A stretch of 64,000 nt of DNA from Mycobacterium spongiae (GTDB lineage Bacteria; Actinomycetota; Actinomycetes; Mycobacteriales; Mycobacteriaceae), in the NCBI RefSeq assembly GCF_018278905.1, contig NZ_CP046600.1, positions 4,030,001 through 4,094,000 on the forward strand. Reading direction: 5' to 3'. The position numbers and the translations under genes were made by a program. The notes beneath the pieces are model-generated. The model was not told where the DNA came from and did no database searches. It worked only from the letters and a program-made list of their open reading frames with translations. The number at the start of each line of letters is the position of its first letter. The first letter of the stretch is position 1. Positions 48,975 through 58,947 of this stretch are shown here, piece by piece.

Positions 48975-49864
48975 GACATCCTGGCAACCACGTCGGCCGC
49001 TCGCTGCAACTGCTCAAGGTCGGAGCTGGTCGGGATGAGCTGAACTTCGTCGGTGCCGATCTCTGCGAATCTCCGCAGCACTGCGACCAGCTCGTCCTCG
49101 CTGCCCGCCCAGCCAGTCGTGGGTGCCATGGCATCGACGTATTCCGTCGGTATCCAGTTCAAGTAACGCCGCAGATGCCGAAGCACTTGGCCACGCGCCT
49201 GCTCGGGTGACCCGAAGGCGAACCAAAAAGAGGTCGCCAGATGGGGTTTGGGGTTGCCCGCTTCGGCCCACGCCGCCCGTGCCACGTCGAACAGCTCATT
49301 CTGCTTGGCGACATCCAGGTCCAGGGTGGTGCCGGCCAGACCCGCGGCCCAGGCCGCGGCGCTGCGGACGGTCTTGGGCCCGATGGTCCCCACCAGCAGC
49401 GGTGGCCCGCCCGCCTGCACTGGTGATGGCCCAACCGGGCGCACCGACTCCGTGACCTGCTCACCAGCCCAGATCTGCTTCATCACCGCCACGCGGTCGG
49501 CCATGCCGCGCATCGTCTGGGTCTTCGGGTCCGCACCGGCCGCGTGGTAATCCTCGTGCCGCCCGCCCACCCCGATGCCCACGGTCAACCGGCCCCCGCA
49601 CAGCATGTCGCCAGTAGCCAAGGCCTTCGCCAGCATCGCCGGATTGTGCAACTGCGGCACGATCACCGTGGTCACCAGCCGCACTCGATCGGTCCAGGCG
49701 CCCAACGCCCCGAGCAGCGTGAGGCTGTCGGGATTGTCGAACGCGATGCGCTCCCCCCAGCACAACGACGAGAAGGGGCCTTCGTCGATCGCACGAGCCC
49801 AGGTCTGGAGCACCCGTGCATCCAGGTCGGGCTCCATCACGGGCATAGTCATCCCTATTTGCAC
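48971..49864 (-). CDS. LLM-class (luciferase-like, likely F420-dependent) oxidoreductase
   Basis: 297 residues from the GTG at 49864, where the protein begins 'VQIGMTMPVMEPDL', the usual N-terminal beta strand of the family; ATG 49852 is possible. TIM-barrel features: 'TDRVRLVTTVIVPQLHNP' and the cofactor loop 'GGRLTVGIGVGGRHEDY'. The cofactor is inferred from mycobacterial relatives. The stop overlaps the NUDIX start, so they are translated together. Divergent from the VOC gene at 49932. Confidence 0.88.
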   Translation of the reverse strand: MQIGMTMPVMEPDLDARVLQTWARAIDEGPFSSLCWGERIAFDNPDSLTLLGALGAWTDRVRLVTTVIVPQLHNPAMLAKALATGDMLCGGRLTVGIGVGGRHEDYHAAGADPKTQTMRGMADRVAVMKQIWAGEQVTESVRPVGPSPVQAGGPPLLVGTIGPKTVRSAAAWAAGLAGTTLDLDVAKQNELFDVARAAWAEAGNPKPHLATSFWFAFGSPEQARGQVLRHLRRYLNWIPTEYVDAMAPTTGWAGSEDELVAVLRRFAEIGTDEVQLIPTSSDLEQLQRAADVVARMS

Positions 49865-49931
49865 AAACGCGATTCTGGCAGCATGGCGGCAGTACCGACA
49901 CGCACGGTCGCTCCACACGGAGAGGAGCACA

Positions 49932-50321
49932 ATGAGTATCAGTTTCAATCACACCATCGTCGCCTCGCGAGACAAGCGCGCGTCCGCGGAGTTTCTCACC
50001 GAACTGTTCGACCTGCCGAGCCCAACACCGTTCGGCCGCTTCATGGTTGTCACGCTGGAGCATGGCGCCTGCCTCGACTACGCCGATGTCCCCAGCAACG
50101 AGGAAATCCACACTCAGCACTACGCATTCCTCGTCTCCGACGAGGAGTTCGACACGATCTACGGCAAGATACGATCCCGCGGTTTGCCGCACTGGGCCGA
50201 CCCGGGTGCGACCCGGCCCGGCGAGATCAACCGCAGAGACGGGGGGCGCGGCGTCTACTTTCCGGATCCCTCGGGACACTCCATGGAGATACTCACCCGG
50301 CCCTACGGCTCCGGCGGTTAG
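49932..50321 (+). CDS. VOC-fold protein (glyoxalase/bleomycin resistance type)
   Basis: 129 residues. '[22 protein letters not shown]' and '[22 protein letters not shown]' are the two VOC half-motifs with His7 and a C-terminal Glu as metal ligands. AGGAG at 49923-49927 fixes the ATG. The enzyme class cannot be stated from sequence. The stop overlaps the convergent Rrf2 gene by 4 bases. Confidence 0.88.
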   Translation: MSISFNHTIVASRDKRASAEFLTELFDLPSPTPFGRFMVVTLEHGACLDYADVPSNEEIHTQHYAFLVSDEEFDTIYGKIRSRGLPHWADPGATRPGEINRRDGGRGVYFPDPSGHSMEILTRPYGSGG

Positions 50322-50803
50322 TCGCCCCCGCGTAGCGCGCCGTGCCGCCGGCTCTCCTGATCCCGATAATCATCGGCGAATTGCGCGACGTGGCGCGGCA
50401 GAGCACCGACGGCGACATCGGCCAGGGTTGTTTCTTCGAGCACCGACCGCATGCTGGCCCGTAGCGCTCGCCAGACGTCGGTCAGTGCGGCAGTTGGGCC
50501 CGAGTACGGCAGGTCACCGAGCCCGATATCGCGGACGCTGGCTAGGGGTCCGTCGATACAGCGCAGAACGTCGGCAATGCTGATCTCGGTCCCCGGACGC
50601 GCCAACTCATAGCCGCCTTCGCGGCCGCGGTGGCTTCGTACCAGGCGGTCCGTGCGCAGATTGGTCAGGATGTCCACAAGAAACTGCGGCGGTATGCCCT
50701 GCGCCTGCGCAAGGTCATCGGTCTTGACCAGGGTGCCGCTGTCCGCCGCAGCCAGCTGAACCATGGCCCGCACCGCGTACTCCGCTTTGGCCGACATCCG
50801 CAC
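50318..50803 (-). CDS. Rrf2-family transcription regulator, CymR-like
   Basis: 161 residues from GTG 50803 (ATG 50797 is also possible). Winged helix-turn-helix '[20 protein letters not shown]' and wing '[12 protein letters not shown]'. Fe-S members such as IscR have three Cys in the loop after this; here only one Cys ('VLRCIDGPL') is present, so it probably binds no cluster, like CymR, which controls cysteine genes. It follows cysQ by 17 bases on the same strand. Orthologue of Rv1287. Confidence 0.92.
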   Translation of the reverse strand: MRMSAKAEYAVRAMVQLAAADSGTLVKTDDLAQAQGIPPQFLVDILTNLRTDRLVRSHRGREGGYELARPGTEISIADVLRCIDGPLASVRDIGLGDLPYSGPTAALTDVWRALRASMRSVLEETTLADVAVGALPRHVAQFADDYRDQESRRHGALRGGD

Positions 50804-50820
50804 GCTGAGGATTCTGCCAG

Positions 50821-51573
50821 TCAGCGCGTCACACTCAGCACCGCATCGGTGTACTCGGGCCGGCAGACCAGCAGATCGGGCAGCAGGGGGTCGGTGCGGT
50901 TGTACCGCAACGCGCTCCCGTCCAAACGAGACGTGTGCAAACCGGCCGCGCGCGCCACGGCAACGGGCGCCGCCGAATCCCATTCGTACTGGCCCCCGGC
51001 GTGAACGTAGACATCGGCCGATCCCTGGATCACCGCGGCGACTTTGGCGCCGGCCGAACCCATCGGCACCAAGGTGCCGCCCAGACGTTCGCACACCCGC
51101 AATGCGATCGCCGGCGGGCGGGTCCGCGACACCGCGATCCGGGGGGAGCCCGGTTCCGACGCTGGCGGCGCCACGTCGGGGGTGGCCAGAGTAATCCCCT
51201 GCGCCGGAAGGGCTACCGCACCCGCGACGAGCTCACCGGATTCGCCACCGGATTTCCCCCCGGATTCCCAAAGCGCCACGTGGACGGCCCAGTCCCGACG
51301 ACCGAGTTCGGAGAACTCCCGGGTGCCGTCCAAGGGATCGACGATCCACACTCGCTCGGCGCGCAACCGCTCCGGATTGTCGGCGCCTTCCTCGGACAGC
51401 ACCACGTCGGCCGGCCGGGACCGCGCCAACGCCCCCATCAAGAAGTCATGCGACCGCTTGTCCCCCGCTGCTTTTCGCTCAGATTCGGTCGCCTCAGCCA
51501 GCTCGTCGCGGACGCCGAGCAGCAGCTCGCCGGCGTCAGCCGCCACCCGCGCGGCCAGCTGATGGTCGTTCAA
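50821..51573 (-). CDS. cysQ: 3'-phosphoadenosine 5'-phosphate phosphatase (CysQ family)
   Basis: 250 residues of the inositol monophosphatase fold: 'VLSEEG', '[17 protein letters not shown]' and '[16 protein letters not shown]' carry the metal ligands. Removes PAP, the by-product of sulfotransfer, or recycles PAPS. The ATG overlaps the cysNC stop (ATGA), so it belongs to the sulfate activation operon. From memory H37Rv has cysQ (Rv2131c) elsewhere, so this would be a paralogue retained beside cysNC. Confidence 0.9.
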   Translation of the reverse strand: MNDHQLAARVAADAGELLLGVRDELAEATESERKAAGDKRSHDFLMGALARSRPADVVLSEEGADNPERLRAERVWIVDPLDGTREFSELGRRDWAVHVALWESGGKSGGESGELVAGAVALPAQGITLATPDVAPPASEPGSPRIAVSRTRPPAIALRVCERLGGTLVPMGSAGAKVAAVIQGSADVYVHAGGQYEWDSAAPVAVARAAGLHTSRLDGSALRYNRTDPLLPDLLVCRPEYTDAVLSVTR

Positions 51574-53420
51574 GACCGCGACTCGAGCAGATCGATGACT
51601 TGCCGCGCGAGCTCGTCTGTCGTGTGGTCCGGCGTCAGCCGCAGATCGGGATTCTTTGGCCGCTGATACGGACTGTCAATTCCGGTGAAATGCGTGATCT
51701 CACCCGCGCGCGCCTTGGCATACAGCCCTTTGGGGTCACGTCTCTCGCAATCCTCCAACGGGGTATCGCAAAACACCTCGACAAAGTCGAATCCGGCGTC
51801 GAGGTGAACTTTGCGTGCCAACGCCCGGTGTTCGGCCAGCGGGCTGATCGCCGGTACCAGCACGACGTGGCCGCAATCGGCCAGCAGTGTCGCCACATGC
51901 GCCAGCCGCCGCAGATTCTCCGCGCGATCGGCCATAGAAAAGCCCAGATCGGCGTTGAGGCCATGGCGCAGGTTGTCCCCGTCGAGCACGTAAGCTGGCG
52001 TGTCGTTTTCCAGCAGCTTCCGCTCTACCAGCATGGCCACCGACGACTTGCCGGAGCCCGACAGGCCGGTGAACCACACCGTTTTTCCCCGCGGCCGCTC
52101 GGCCTCAGTGACCAGCGACCGATGCCGCACCGTGTTGGGACTCGGCTTGTGCGCCACCACGTCCCGCAACACCATGCCCGCCGCCACCGTCTCGTTAGTG
52201 TCGGGGTCGATCAGGATGAAAGAACCGGTGCTGGCATTGCGGGTGTATTCGTCAAGTAGCAGAGGTACCTGCGTGCGCAGGGAGATGCGACCAAGTTCAT
52301 TGAGCTTCAACGCTGTTGCGGTCTTGTCACGATGCAGCGTGTTGACGTCGAGCCGGTAGTCCAGTGCGGTGATCCGCGCTCGCGTCGTTCGGGTGGTGTG
52401 CTTGATGACGTAGTCCCGGCCGGGCTCCAGTACTGCGGAATCCGCCATCCAGCACACGGTCGCGTCGAAGTCCTTGGCGATCCGGGGTTGGTTGTTGCTC
52501 CGGGCGATCATGTCGCCACGGGAGATGTCGATGTCATCGGCAAGACTCACCGAGACCGCCATCGGCGGGAATGCTTCTGGCACTGGCCCGTTCGGACCTT
52601 CGATGGCGATGATTCGGGAGGTCTTGCCGATCGGTAGCACGACCACCTCGTCCCCGGGCCGCATCACCCCGCTGGCCACGGTGCCGGCATAGCTGCGGTG
52701 GTCTTGATGCTCGAGGGTGTGCGGTCGGATGACGTATTGCACCGGGAACCGGACGTCGACCATGTTGCGGTCACCAGCGATGTAGACCTCTTCGAGGTGT
52801 GACAGCAGCGACGGTCCCTCGTACCAGGGCGTCACATCCGACTTGGACACCACGTTGTCGCCGTGCAGCGCCGAGATCGGAATGGAGGTGACATCTTGCA
52901 CGTCCAGGCGGGCGGCGAAGGCGTGGAACTCGTCGCGAATCGCCTCGAATTTGCCTTTGTCCCAGCCGATGAGGTCCATCTTGTTGACTGCCAGCACCAA
53001 GTGGCGGATGCCCAACAGCGACGCCAGGAAAGCGTGCCGGCGGGATTGCTCCAGCAGGCCGTGCCGGGCATCGACCAGGACGATCACCAGCTGGGCGGTA
53101 GACGCGCCGGTCACCATGTTGCGGGTGTATTGGATGTGCCCCGGGGTGTCGGCGATAATGAATTTCCGCTTGGGCGTGGCGAAGTAGCGATATGCGACGT
53201 CGATCGTGATGCCCTGCTCGCGTTCAGCCCGAAGACCATCGGTGACCAACGCCAGATCGGTGTACTCGTGGCCGCGTTCCTTCGACGTGCGCTCCACCGA
53301 TGCCCACTGGTCTTCCATCACGGCCTTGGAGTCGTAGAGCAGGCGCCCGATCAGCGTCGATTTGCCGTCGTCGACGGAGCCGGCGGTGGCCAGCCGTAGC
53401 AGCGTTGTCGATGCACTCAT
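51570..53420 (-). CDS. cysNC: Bifunctional sulfate adenylyltransferase subunit 1 / APS kinase
   Basis: 616 residues. CysN GTPase (about 1-430): 'GSVDDGKSTLIGRL', 'ADTPGH', 'NKMDLIGWD'. CysC kinase (about 440-616): Walker A 'GLSGSGKSSVAML', 'LDGDNLRHGLNADLGFS'. CysN drives APS formation by GTP hydrolysis with CysD; CysC then makes PAPS. The start shares a base with the cysD stop. Rv1286 orthologue. Confidence 0.96.
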   Translation of the reverse strand: MSASTTLLRLATAGSVDDGKSTLIGRLLYDSKAVMEDQWASVERTSKERGHEYTDLALVTDGLRAEREQGITIDVAYRYFATPKRKFIIADTPGHIQYTRNMVTGASTAQLVIVLVDARHGLLEQSRRHAFLASLLGIRHLVLAVNKMDLIGWDKGKFEAIRDEFHAFAARLDVQDVTSIPISALHGDNVVSKSDVTPWYEGPSLLSHLEEVYIAGDRNMVDVRFPVQYVIRPHTLEHQDHRSYAGTVASGVMRPGDEVVVLPIGKTSRIIAIEGPNGPVPEAFPPMAVSVSLADDIDISRGDMIARSNNQPRIAKDFDATVCWMADSAVLEPGRDYVIKHTTRTTRARITALDYRLDVNTLHRDKTATALKLNELGRISLRTQVPLLLDEYTRNASTGSFILIDPDTNETVAAGMVLRDVVAHKPSPNTVRHRSLVTEAERPRGKTVWFTGLSGSGKSSVAMLVERKLLENDTPAYVLDGDNLRHGLNADLGFSMADRAENLRRLAHVATLLADCGHVVLVPAISPLAEHRALARKVHLDAGFDFVEVFCDTPLEDCERRDPKGLYAKARAGEITHFTGIDSPYQRPKNPDLRLTPDHTTDELARQVIDLLESRS

Positions 53421-54349
53421 CAGAAGTACCCCTGCCGTTTACGATCTTCCATCCCGGCCTCGGAGATGCGGTCGTCGGCTCTGGTCGCTCCCCGCTCGGT
53501 CAGCCGCGCCACCGCAGTCTCGGCGATGACCTGGTCGACGGTGGCTGCCTCGGATTCGACGCATCCGGTGCACGTGACGTCCCCGACGGTGCGGAACCGC
53601 ACCGTGGCCTCGAACACCGGTTCGTCGGCATGCGGCTGCAGGTGTCGGTGCGCCGCCAGCAGCATTCCGTCACGCTGGAAGACCTTGCGCCGGTGCGCGT
53701 AATAGATCGACGGCAGCGTGATCTGTTCGGCGCCGACGTAGGCCCAGATGTCGAACTCGGTCCAGTTGGACAGCGGGAAGACCCGGATATGCTCGCCCTT
53801 GTGGTGGCGTCCGTTGTACAGATTCCATAACTCCGGCCGCTGGGCCTTCGGGTCCCATTGGCCAAACTCGTCGCGGAAGCTGAATACTCGTTCCTTGGCG
53901 CGCGCCTTCTCTTCGTCGCGGCGCGCTCCCCCGAAAGCCGCGTCGAAGTTGTTCTCGCTGATCGCGCGCAACAGCGTCACTGTCTGTATGGGATTGCGCG
54001 ACGGGAACGTCTCGACGACCCGGCCAGCGTCGATATCGTCTTGCACCGACGCCACCACCAAGCGCACCCCGGACGCTGCCACCAGCTCGTCTCGGGTCGC
54101 GATGACCTCGTCGAAGTTGTGGCCCGTGTCGACGTGCATCACCGGAAAGGGCAGCCGTCCGGGGCGAAACGCCTTGAGCGCCAGATGCAGCATGACAATG
54201 GAGTCCTTGCCACCCGAGAACAGCAACACCGGGTGCTCAAACTCCGCTGCTACCTCGCGAATGATGTGGATCGCCTCGGCCTCCAGCGACCGCAGATGAC
54301 TCAATTCGTACTGGCCGACCGCAGGTGTGCCGGTTACCGGGGTGGCCAT
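53420..54349 (-). CDS. cysD: Sulfate adenylyltransferase subunit 2
   Basis: 309 residues, PP-loop 'LLFSGGKDSIVMLHLA', 'GGARRDEEKARAKERVFSFR' and the conserved tail 'ISEAGMEDRKRQGYF'. Makes APS from sulfate and ATP. First gene of cysD-cysNC-cysQ-rrf2; GAGG lies 4 bases ahead of the ATG. Slightly shorter at the N-terminus than Rv1285. Confidence 0.96.
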   Translation of the reverse strand: MATPVTGTPAVGQYELSHLRSLEAEAIHIIREVAAEFEHPVLLFSGGKDSIVMLHLALKAFRPGRLPFPVMHVDTGHNFDEVIATRDELVAASGVRLVVASVQDDIDAGRVVETFPSRNPIQTVTLLRAISENNFDAAFGGARRDEEKARAKERVFSFRDEFGQWDPKAQRPELWNLYNGRHHKGEHIRVFPLSNWTEFDIWAYVGAEQITLPSIYYAHRRKVFQRDGMLLAAHRHLQPHADEPVFEATVRFRTVGDVTCTGCVESEAATVDQVIAETAVARLTERGATRADDRISEAGMEDRKRQGYF

Positions 54350-54380
54350 AGGGCCTCAATCCTTATAAACCTGGTAGAAC

Positions 54381-54398
54381 TGACCATGTTTACGGTCA
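54381..54398. promoter_or_regulatory. Inverted repeat upstream of cysD (possible operator)
   Basis: TGACC-8 bases-GGTCA, perfect arms, 32 bases ahead of the cysD start, next to a possible -10 (TATAAG on the minus strand near 54361-54366). Candidate site for the Rrf2 protein at the operon end. The 209 bases between cysD and canA hold no gene. Confidence 0.4.
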
Positions 54399-54558
54399 TT
54401 GCCATCTATGGAACCAGCCTGACCGGGTTGTGTCAATGAGGCTCTTTGCCGCCGAGACTCTTTTTCCGCCGCCAGGGCCGCGACGTCACCGCCCGAGATC
54501 GTGGACCTCGAAGGGAAGCTGATCGCCAAGACCCTTGCCACCGACAGGGTCGGTTGAG

Positions 54559-55050
54559 CTAGGCGATCACTTCGCTGAGCTTGCCAGTGGCGACGTCGAA
54601 TACGAAGCCGCGTGAGGACGCGTGCTTGGTCACGAACGGACTGTGCTTGATGCGCCGCAACGACTGGCGGACGTCCTCTGCCGGGTCGGGAAACGCCTCG
54701 CCCGCCCAGGGCGGTTTGACCCCGATCTCGTCCTGGATGGCGCGTTTGAAGTCATCGTCGTTGAAGGTGAGCATCCCGCAGTCGGTGTGGTGAATCAGGA
54801 CGATCTCGCGGGTACCCAGCAACCGCTGGCTGATCGCCAGCGACCGGATGGCGTCGTCAGTGACGACCCCGCCCGCGTTGCGGATGACGTGCGCTTCCCC
54901 CTCATTGATGCCGAGCAGCCGGTAGACATCGAGCCGGGCATCCATGCACGCCAAGATCGCGATGCGTTGGCTCGGCGGCATCGGAAGCGGACCGATGAAG
55001 TCGCTGGCGTAGTTGGAATTGTTGGCTAGGTAGTCGTCGGTAACCGTCAC
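54559..55050 (-). CDS. canA: Beta-carbonic anhydrase
   Basis: 163 residues from the GTG at 55050, six bases after GAGGAG; a 12-codon longer reading exists but lacks this support. Interconverts CO2 and bicarbonate. Zinc ligands Cys35, His88, Cys91 and Asp37/Arg39 in 'ACMDARLDVYR' and 'HHTDCGML'. Rv1284 orthologue; residue 61 is Gly ('RNAGG') where I recall Cys in H37Rv. Confidence 0.94.
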   Translation of the reverse strand: MTVTDDYLANNSNYASDFIGPLPMPPSQRIAILACMDARLDVYRLLGINEGEAHVIRNAGGVVTDDAIRSLAISQRLLGTREIVLIHHTDCGMLTFNDDDFKRAIQDEIGVKPPWAGEAFPDPAEDVRQSLRRIKHSPFVTKHASSRGFVFDVATGKLSEVIA

Positions 55051-55238
55051 ACCCGTCTCCTCACACATCGCGGTCCGCGGAATCACCGCACCTGTTGGTG
55101 AGGGAGGCTAACGGCGTGCCGGGCGGATGGCACTGATCTGAATCAGCACGATTGCAAACCCCTTAGCGACGGCACCCAGCACACCGCGCAACCCGATCGC
55201 TACCCTGTCCCCATGCGACATGGGCGGGGCCACCAGGC

Positions 55239-56216
55239 ATGACACGCTTTCTGGCACGCCGGTTACTCAACTACCTGGTGTTGCTGGCACTGGCATCGTT
55301 CTTGACCTACTGCCTGACCTCGCTGGCCTTCTCGCCGCTGGAAAGCTTGATGCAGCGCAGTCCCCGCCCGCCGCAGGCGGTCATCGACGCCAAGGCCCAC
55401 GACCTCGGACTGGACCGGCCCATACCAGCCCGCTACGTGAACTGGGTCTCGCACGCGGTTCGTGGCGATTTCGGGACGACCATCACTGGCCAGCCAGTCA
55501 GCACCGAACTGGGCCGCCGCATCGCGGTTAGCCTGAGACTGCTGGTCATCGGATCGGTATTCGGCACAGTCATCGGCGTGGCGCTCGGGGCGTGGGGTGC
55601 CATCCGCCAGTACCGGCTCAGCGACCGCGTCGTGACCACGCTGGCGCTGCTGGTGCTGAGCACGCCGACGTTCGTCATCGCCAACCTGTTGATCCTGGGT
55701 GCGCTACGAACCAACTGGGCGGTGGGCATTCAGCTCTTTGACTACACCGGCGAGACGTCACCGGGTGTCACCGGTGGCGTGTGGGCAACGCTGGGCGACC
55801 GCTTGCAGCACTTGGTGCTGCCATCGCTGACGCTGGCGCTCGGCGCTGCCGCCGGCTACAGCCGATACCAACGCAACGCAATGCTCGACGTCCTCGGCCA
55901 GGATTTCATTCGCACCGCCCGCGCCAAGGGGCTCACCCGGCGGCGCGCGCTGATCAAGCACGGGCTGCGCACCGCTCTGATACCGATGGCCACACTGTTC
56001 GCCTATGGCGTGGCCGGGCTGGTCACCGGCGCGGTTTTCGTCGAGAAGATCTTCGGCTGGCATGGAATGGGCGAGTGGATGATTCGGGGTGTCTCGACCC
56101 AAGACACCAACATCGTCGCGGCCATCACGGTTTTCGCCGGTTCGGTGGTGTTGCTGGCTGGCCTGCTGTCCGATGTCATCTATGCGGCTCTTGACCCACG
56201 GGTGCGGGTGTCATGA
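55239..56216 (+). CDS. oppB: Oligopeptide ABC transporter permease OppB
   Basis: 325 residues, six membrane helices, permease EAA loop 'FIRTARAKGLTRRRALIKHGLR'. First gene of oppBCDA. An inverted repeat CTGAT/ATCAG at 55133-55146 and a possible -10 TACCCT near 55201-55206 lie upstream. Rv1283c orthologue. Confidence 0.95.
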   Translation: MTRFLARRLLNYLVLLALASFLTYCLTSLAFSPLESLMQRSPRPPQAVIDAKAHDLGLDRPIPARYVNWVSHAVRGDFGTTITGQPVSTELGRRIAVSLRLLVIGSVFGTVIGVALGAWGAIRQYRLSDRVVTTLALLVLSTPTFVIANLLILGALRTNWAVGIQLFDYTGETSPGVTGGVWATLGDRLQHLVLPSLTLALGAAAGYSRYQRNAMLDVLGQDFIRTARAKGLTRRRALIKHGLRTALIPMATLFAYGVAGLVTGAVFVEKIFGWHGMGEWMIRGVSTQDTNIVAAITVFAGSVVLLAGLLSDVIYAALDPRVRVS

Positions 56217-57112
56217 CAGTGACCGAACCTACCGAACCAACGGAATTCACCTCGCGACGCACCCTGGTGCTGCGCCGTTTCCTGCGCAACCGGGCCGCGG
56301 TGGCGTCGTTGGCGGTCCTGGTCCTGCTATTCGTCAGCGCTTATACGCTGCCCCCACTGCTGCCCTACTCCTACGACAGCTTGGATTTCGACGCGTTGCT
56401 GCGGCCGCCGAACACCAGGCACTGGCTGGGCACCAACGCGCTGGGCCAAGACCTGCTGGCGCAGATACTGCGGGGTATGCAGAAGTCGATGCTGATCGGC
56501 GTGTGTGTCGCGGTGATCTCCACCGCAATCGCGGCCACGGTCGGTGCGATCTCGGGTTACTTCGGGGGCTGGCGAGACCGCGCGCTGATGTGGCTGGTCG
56601 ACCTGTTGCTGGTAGTACCCAGCTTCATCCTTATCGCCATCGTCACGCCGCGTACCAAGAGCTCGGCCAACATCATCTTCCTCGTCCTGCTGTTGGCCGG
56701 CTTCGGCTGGATGATCAGCTCCCGCATGGTGCGCGGGATGACTATGAGCCTGCGTGAACGCGAATTTATCCGGGCCGCCAGGTATATGGGCGTATCCAGC
56801 CGCCGAATCATCATCAACCACGTGGTGCCGAACGTGGCATCCATCTTGATCATCGACGCCGCGCTTAATGTCGCCGCCGCGATTCTGGCCGAAACTGGCT
56901 TGAGTTTTCTCGGTTTCGGCATTCAGCCACCGGATGTTTCGTTGGGCACCCTGATCGCCGACGGCACCCAATCAGCGACCACCTTTCCGTGGGTCTTCCT
57001 GTTTCCCGCAGGGATACTCGTTCTGATTCTGGTGTGTGCCAACCTCACCGGCGACGGCCTGCGTGACGCGCTGGACCCGGCCAGCAGAACTCTCCGGCGG
57101 GGTGCCCAATGA
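56213..57112 (+). CDS. oppC: Oligopeptide ABC transporter permease OppC
   Basis: 299 residues; N-terminal cytosolic stretch, six helices, EAA loop '[20 protein letters not shown]'. Start overlaps the oppB stop by 4 bases and its stop overlaps oppD by 4. Rv1282c orthologue. Confidence 0.95.
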   Translation: MTVTEPTEPTEFTSRRTLVLRRFLRNRAAVASLAVLVLLFVSAYTLPPLLPYSYDSLDFDALLRPPNTRHWLGTNALGQDLLAQILRGMQKSMLIGVCVAVISTAIAATVGAISGYFGGWRDRALMWLVDLLLVVPSFILIAIVTPRTKSSANIIFLVLLLAGFGWMISSRMVRGMTMSLREREFIRAARYMGVSSRRIIINHVVPNVASILIIDAALNVAAAILAETGLSFLGFGIQPPDVSLGTLIADGTQSATTFPWVFLFPAGILVLILVCANLTGDGLRDALDPASRTLRRGAQ

Positions 57113-58947
57113 GCCCGTTGCTCGAAGTGACCGACCTGGCGGTCACCTTTCCCACCGACAACGAACCGGTGACCGCGGTACGCGGCATCAGCTATCACGT
57201 CGACCCCGGCGAAGTGGTGGCGATGGTAGGCGAATCGGGTTCGGGCAAGTCGGCGGCGGCGATGGCAGTGGTGGGCTTGCTGCCTGAGTACGCCGCCGTC
57301 GGCGGTTCGGTGCGACTGCACGGCACCGAGCTGCTGGGGCTCGCCGACGACGCCATGTCACGATTCCGCGGGAAGACGATCGGCACGGTGTTTCAGGATC
57401 CGATGTCGGCGCTGACGCCCGTCTACACCGTCGGCGACCAAATCGCTGAGGCCCTCGAAGTGCATGATCCCGGCATCGGCAAGAAGGCCGCCCGTAAGCG
57501 CGCAGTGGAATTGCTAGAACTTGTTGGCATCGCGCAACCGGCCCAACGGGCCCGCGCGTTTCCCCATGAGCTCTCCGGCGGCGAGCGCCAACGCGTGGTC
57601 ATCGCGATCGCGATCGCCAACGATCCTGACCTGTTGATTTGCGACGAGCCCACGACCGCCCTGGATGTGACCGTGCAGGCGCAGATCCTCGACGTGCTCA
57701 AGACGGCGCGCGACGTCACCGGCGCCGGGGTGCTGATCATCACCCACGACCTTGGCGTAGTGGCCGAATTCGCCGACCGGGCGCTGGTGATGTACGCGGG
57801 CCGGGTCGTCGAGTCGGCCGGGGTGGGTGACCTCTACCGGAATCGCCAGATGCCTTACACCGTCGGCTTATTGGGTTCGGTTCCCCGGCTGGATGCTTCG
57901 CAGGGCACCCGGTTGGTTCCCATCCCCGGCGCTCCCCCGTCACTGGCCGGCCTGCAGGCCGGCTGCCCTTTCGCACCGCGCTGCCCGCTGGTCGTCGACG
58001 AGTGTCGCACGAATGAACCGGAATTGGCTGTCGTCGCCACCGATCACCGCGCGGCTTGCATCCGCACCGACCATGTCGTCGGGCGCGGCGCCGCGGAAAT
58101 CTACGGGGTCAACACTGAGACCATCACGGCAGGACCCGGCGATACGCCAGTCGTCGTGCGTGTCCGTGATCTGGTCAAGACCTACCGCCTGACCAAGGGT
58201 GTCTTGCTGCGGCGGGCCATCGGCGAGGTCCGCGCGGTCGACGGCATCAGTCTCGAATTGCGGCAGGGCCGTACACTCGGCATCGTCGGTGAATCCGGTT
58301 CGGGCAAATCGACCACCCTGCACGAGATACTGGAACTGGCTGCGCCCCAATCTGGATCGATCGAAGTGCTGGGCAACGATGTCGCTGCTCTGACGCCCGC
58401 TAGCCGGCAATCGCTACGGCGTGATATTCAGGTCGTCTTTCAAGACCCGGTGGCATCCCTAGACCCGCGTTTGCCCGTATTCGACCTCATCGCGGAGCCG
58501 CTACAGGCCAATGGGTTCGGCAAGGGCGACACGCACGCGCGGGTCGCCGAGCTGCTCGACATCGTAGGCCTGCGCCGCGCGGATGCCAGTCGCTACCCCG
58601 CCGAATTTTCCGGCGGACAGAAACAGCGCATCGGGATCGCGCGGGCTCTGGCGCTGCGGCCCAAGATACTGGCTCTCGACGAACCGGTGTCGGCGCTCGA
58701 TGTGTCCATCCAGGCCGGAGTCATCAACCTGCTGCTCGACTTGCAGGAGCAGTTCGGGCTGTCGTATCTCTTTGTTTCCCATGATCTTTCGGTAGTCAAA
58801 CACCTTGCCCACCAGGTGGTTGTCATGTTCGCCGGCACTGTCGTGGAGCAGGGCGACAGTCAGGAGGTGTTCAGCCATCCGAAACATGAATACACCCAAC
58901 AGCTCCTGGCCGCGGTGCCGCAACCGGACCCAGCCAATCGTGGCTAG
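57109..58947 (+). CDS. oppD: Oligopeptide ABC transporter ATP-binding protein OppD (two ATPase domains)
   Basis: 612 residues: two complete ABC domains in one chain (OppD-OppF fusion). Domain 1: '[14 protein letters not shown]', '[14 protein letters not shown]', '[12 protein letters not shown]'. Domain 2: '[14 protein letters not shown]', '[14 protein letters not shown]', '[12 protein letters not shown]'. Between them a Cys-rich '[14 protein letters not shown]' typical of the OppD C-terminus, which can hold an Fe-S cluster. Rv1281c orthologue. Confidence 0.96.
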   Translation: MSPLLEVTDLAVTFPTDNEPVTAVRGISYHVDPGEVVAMVGESGSGKSAAAMAVVGLLPEYAAVGGSVRLHGTELLGLADDAMSRFRGKTIGTVFQDPMSALTPVYTVGDQIAEALEVHDPGIGKKAARKRAVELLELVGIAQPAQRARAFPHELSGGERQRVVIAIAIANDPDLLICDEPTTALDVTVQAQILDVLKTARDVTGAGVLIITHDLGVVAEFADRALVMYAGRVVESAGVGDLYRNRQMPYTVGLLGSVPRLDASQGTRLVPIPGAPPSLAGLQAGCPFAPRCPLVVDECRTNEPELAVVATDHRAACIRTDHVVGRGAAEIYGVNTETITAGPGDTPVVVRVRDLVKTYRLTKGVLLRRAIGEVRAVDGISLELRQGRTLGIVGESGSGKSTTLHEILELAAPQSGSIEVLGNDVAALTPASRQSLRRDIQVVFQDPVASLDPRLPVFDLIAEPLQANGFGKGDTHARVAELLDIVGLRRADASRYPAEFSGGQKQRIGIARALALRPKILALDEPVSALDVSIQAGVINLLLDLQEQFGLSYLFVSHDLSVVKHLAHQVVVMFAGTVVEQGDSQEVFSHPKHEYTQQLLAAVPQPDPANRG

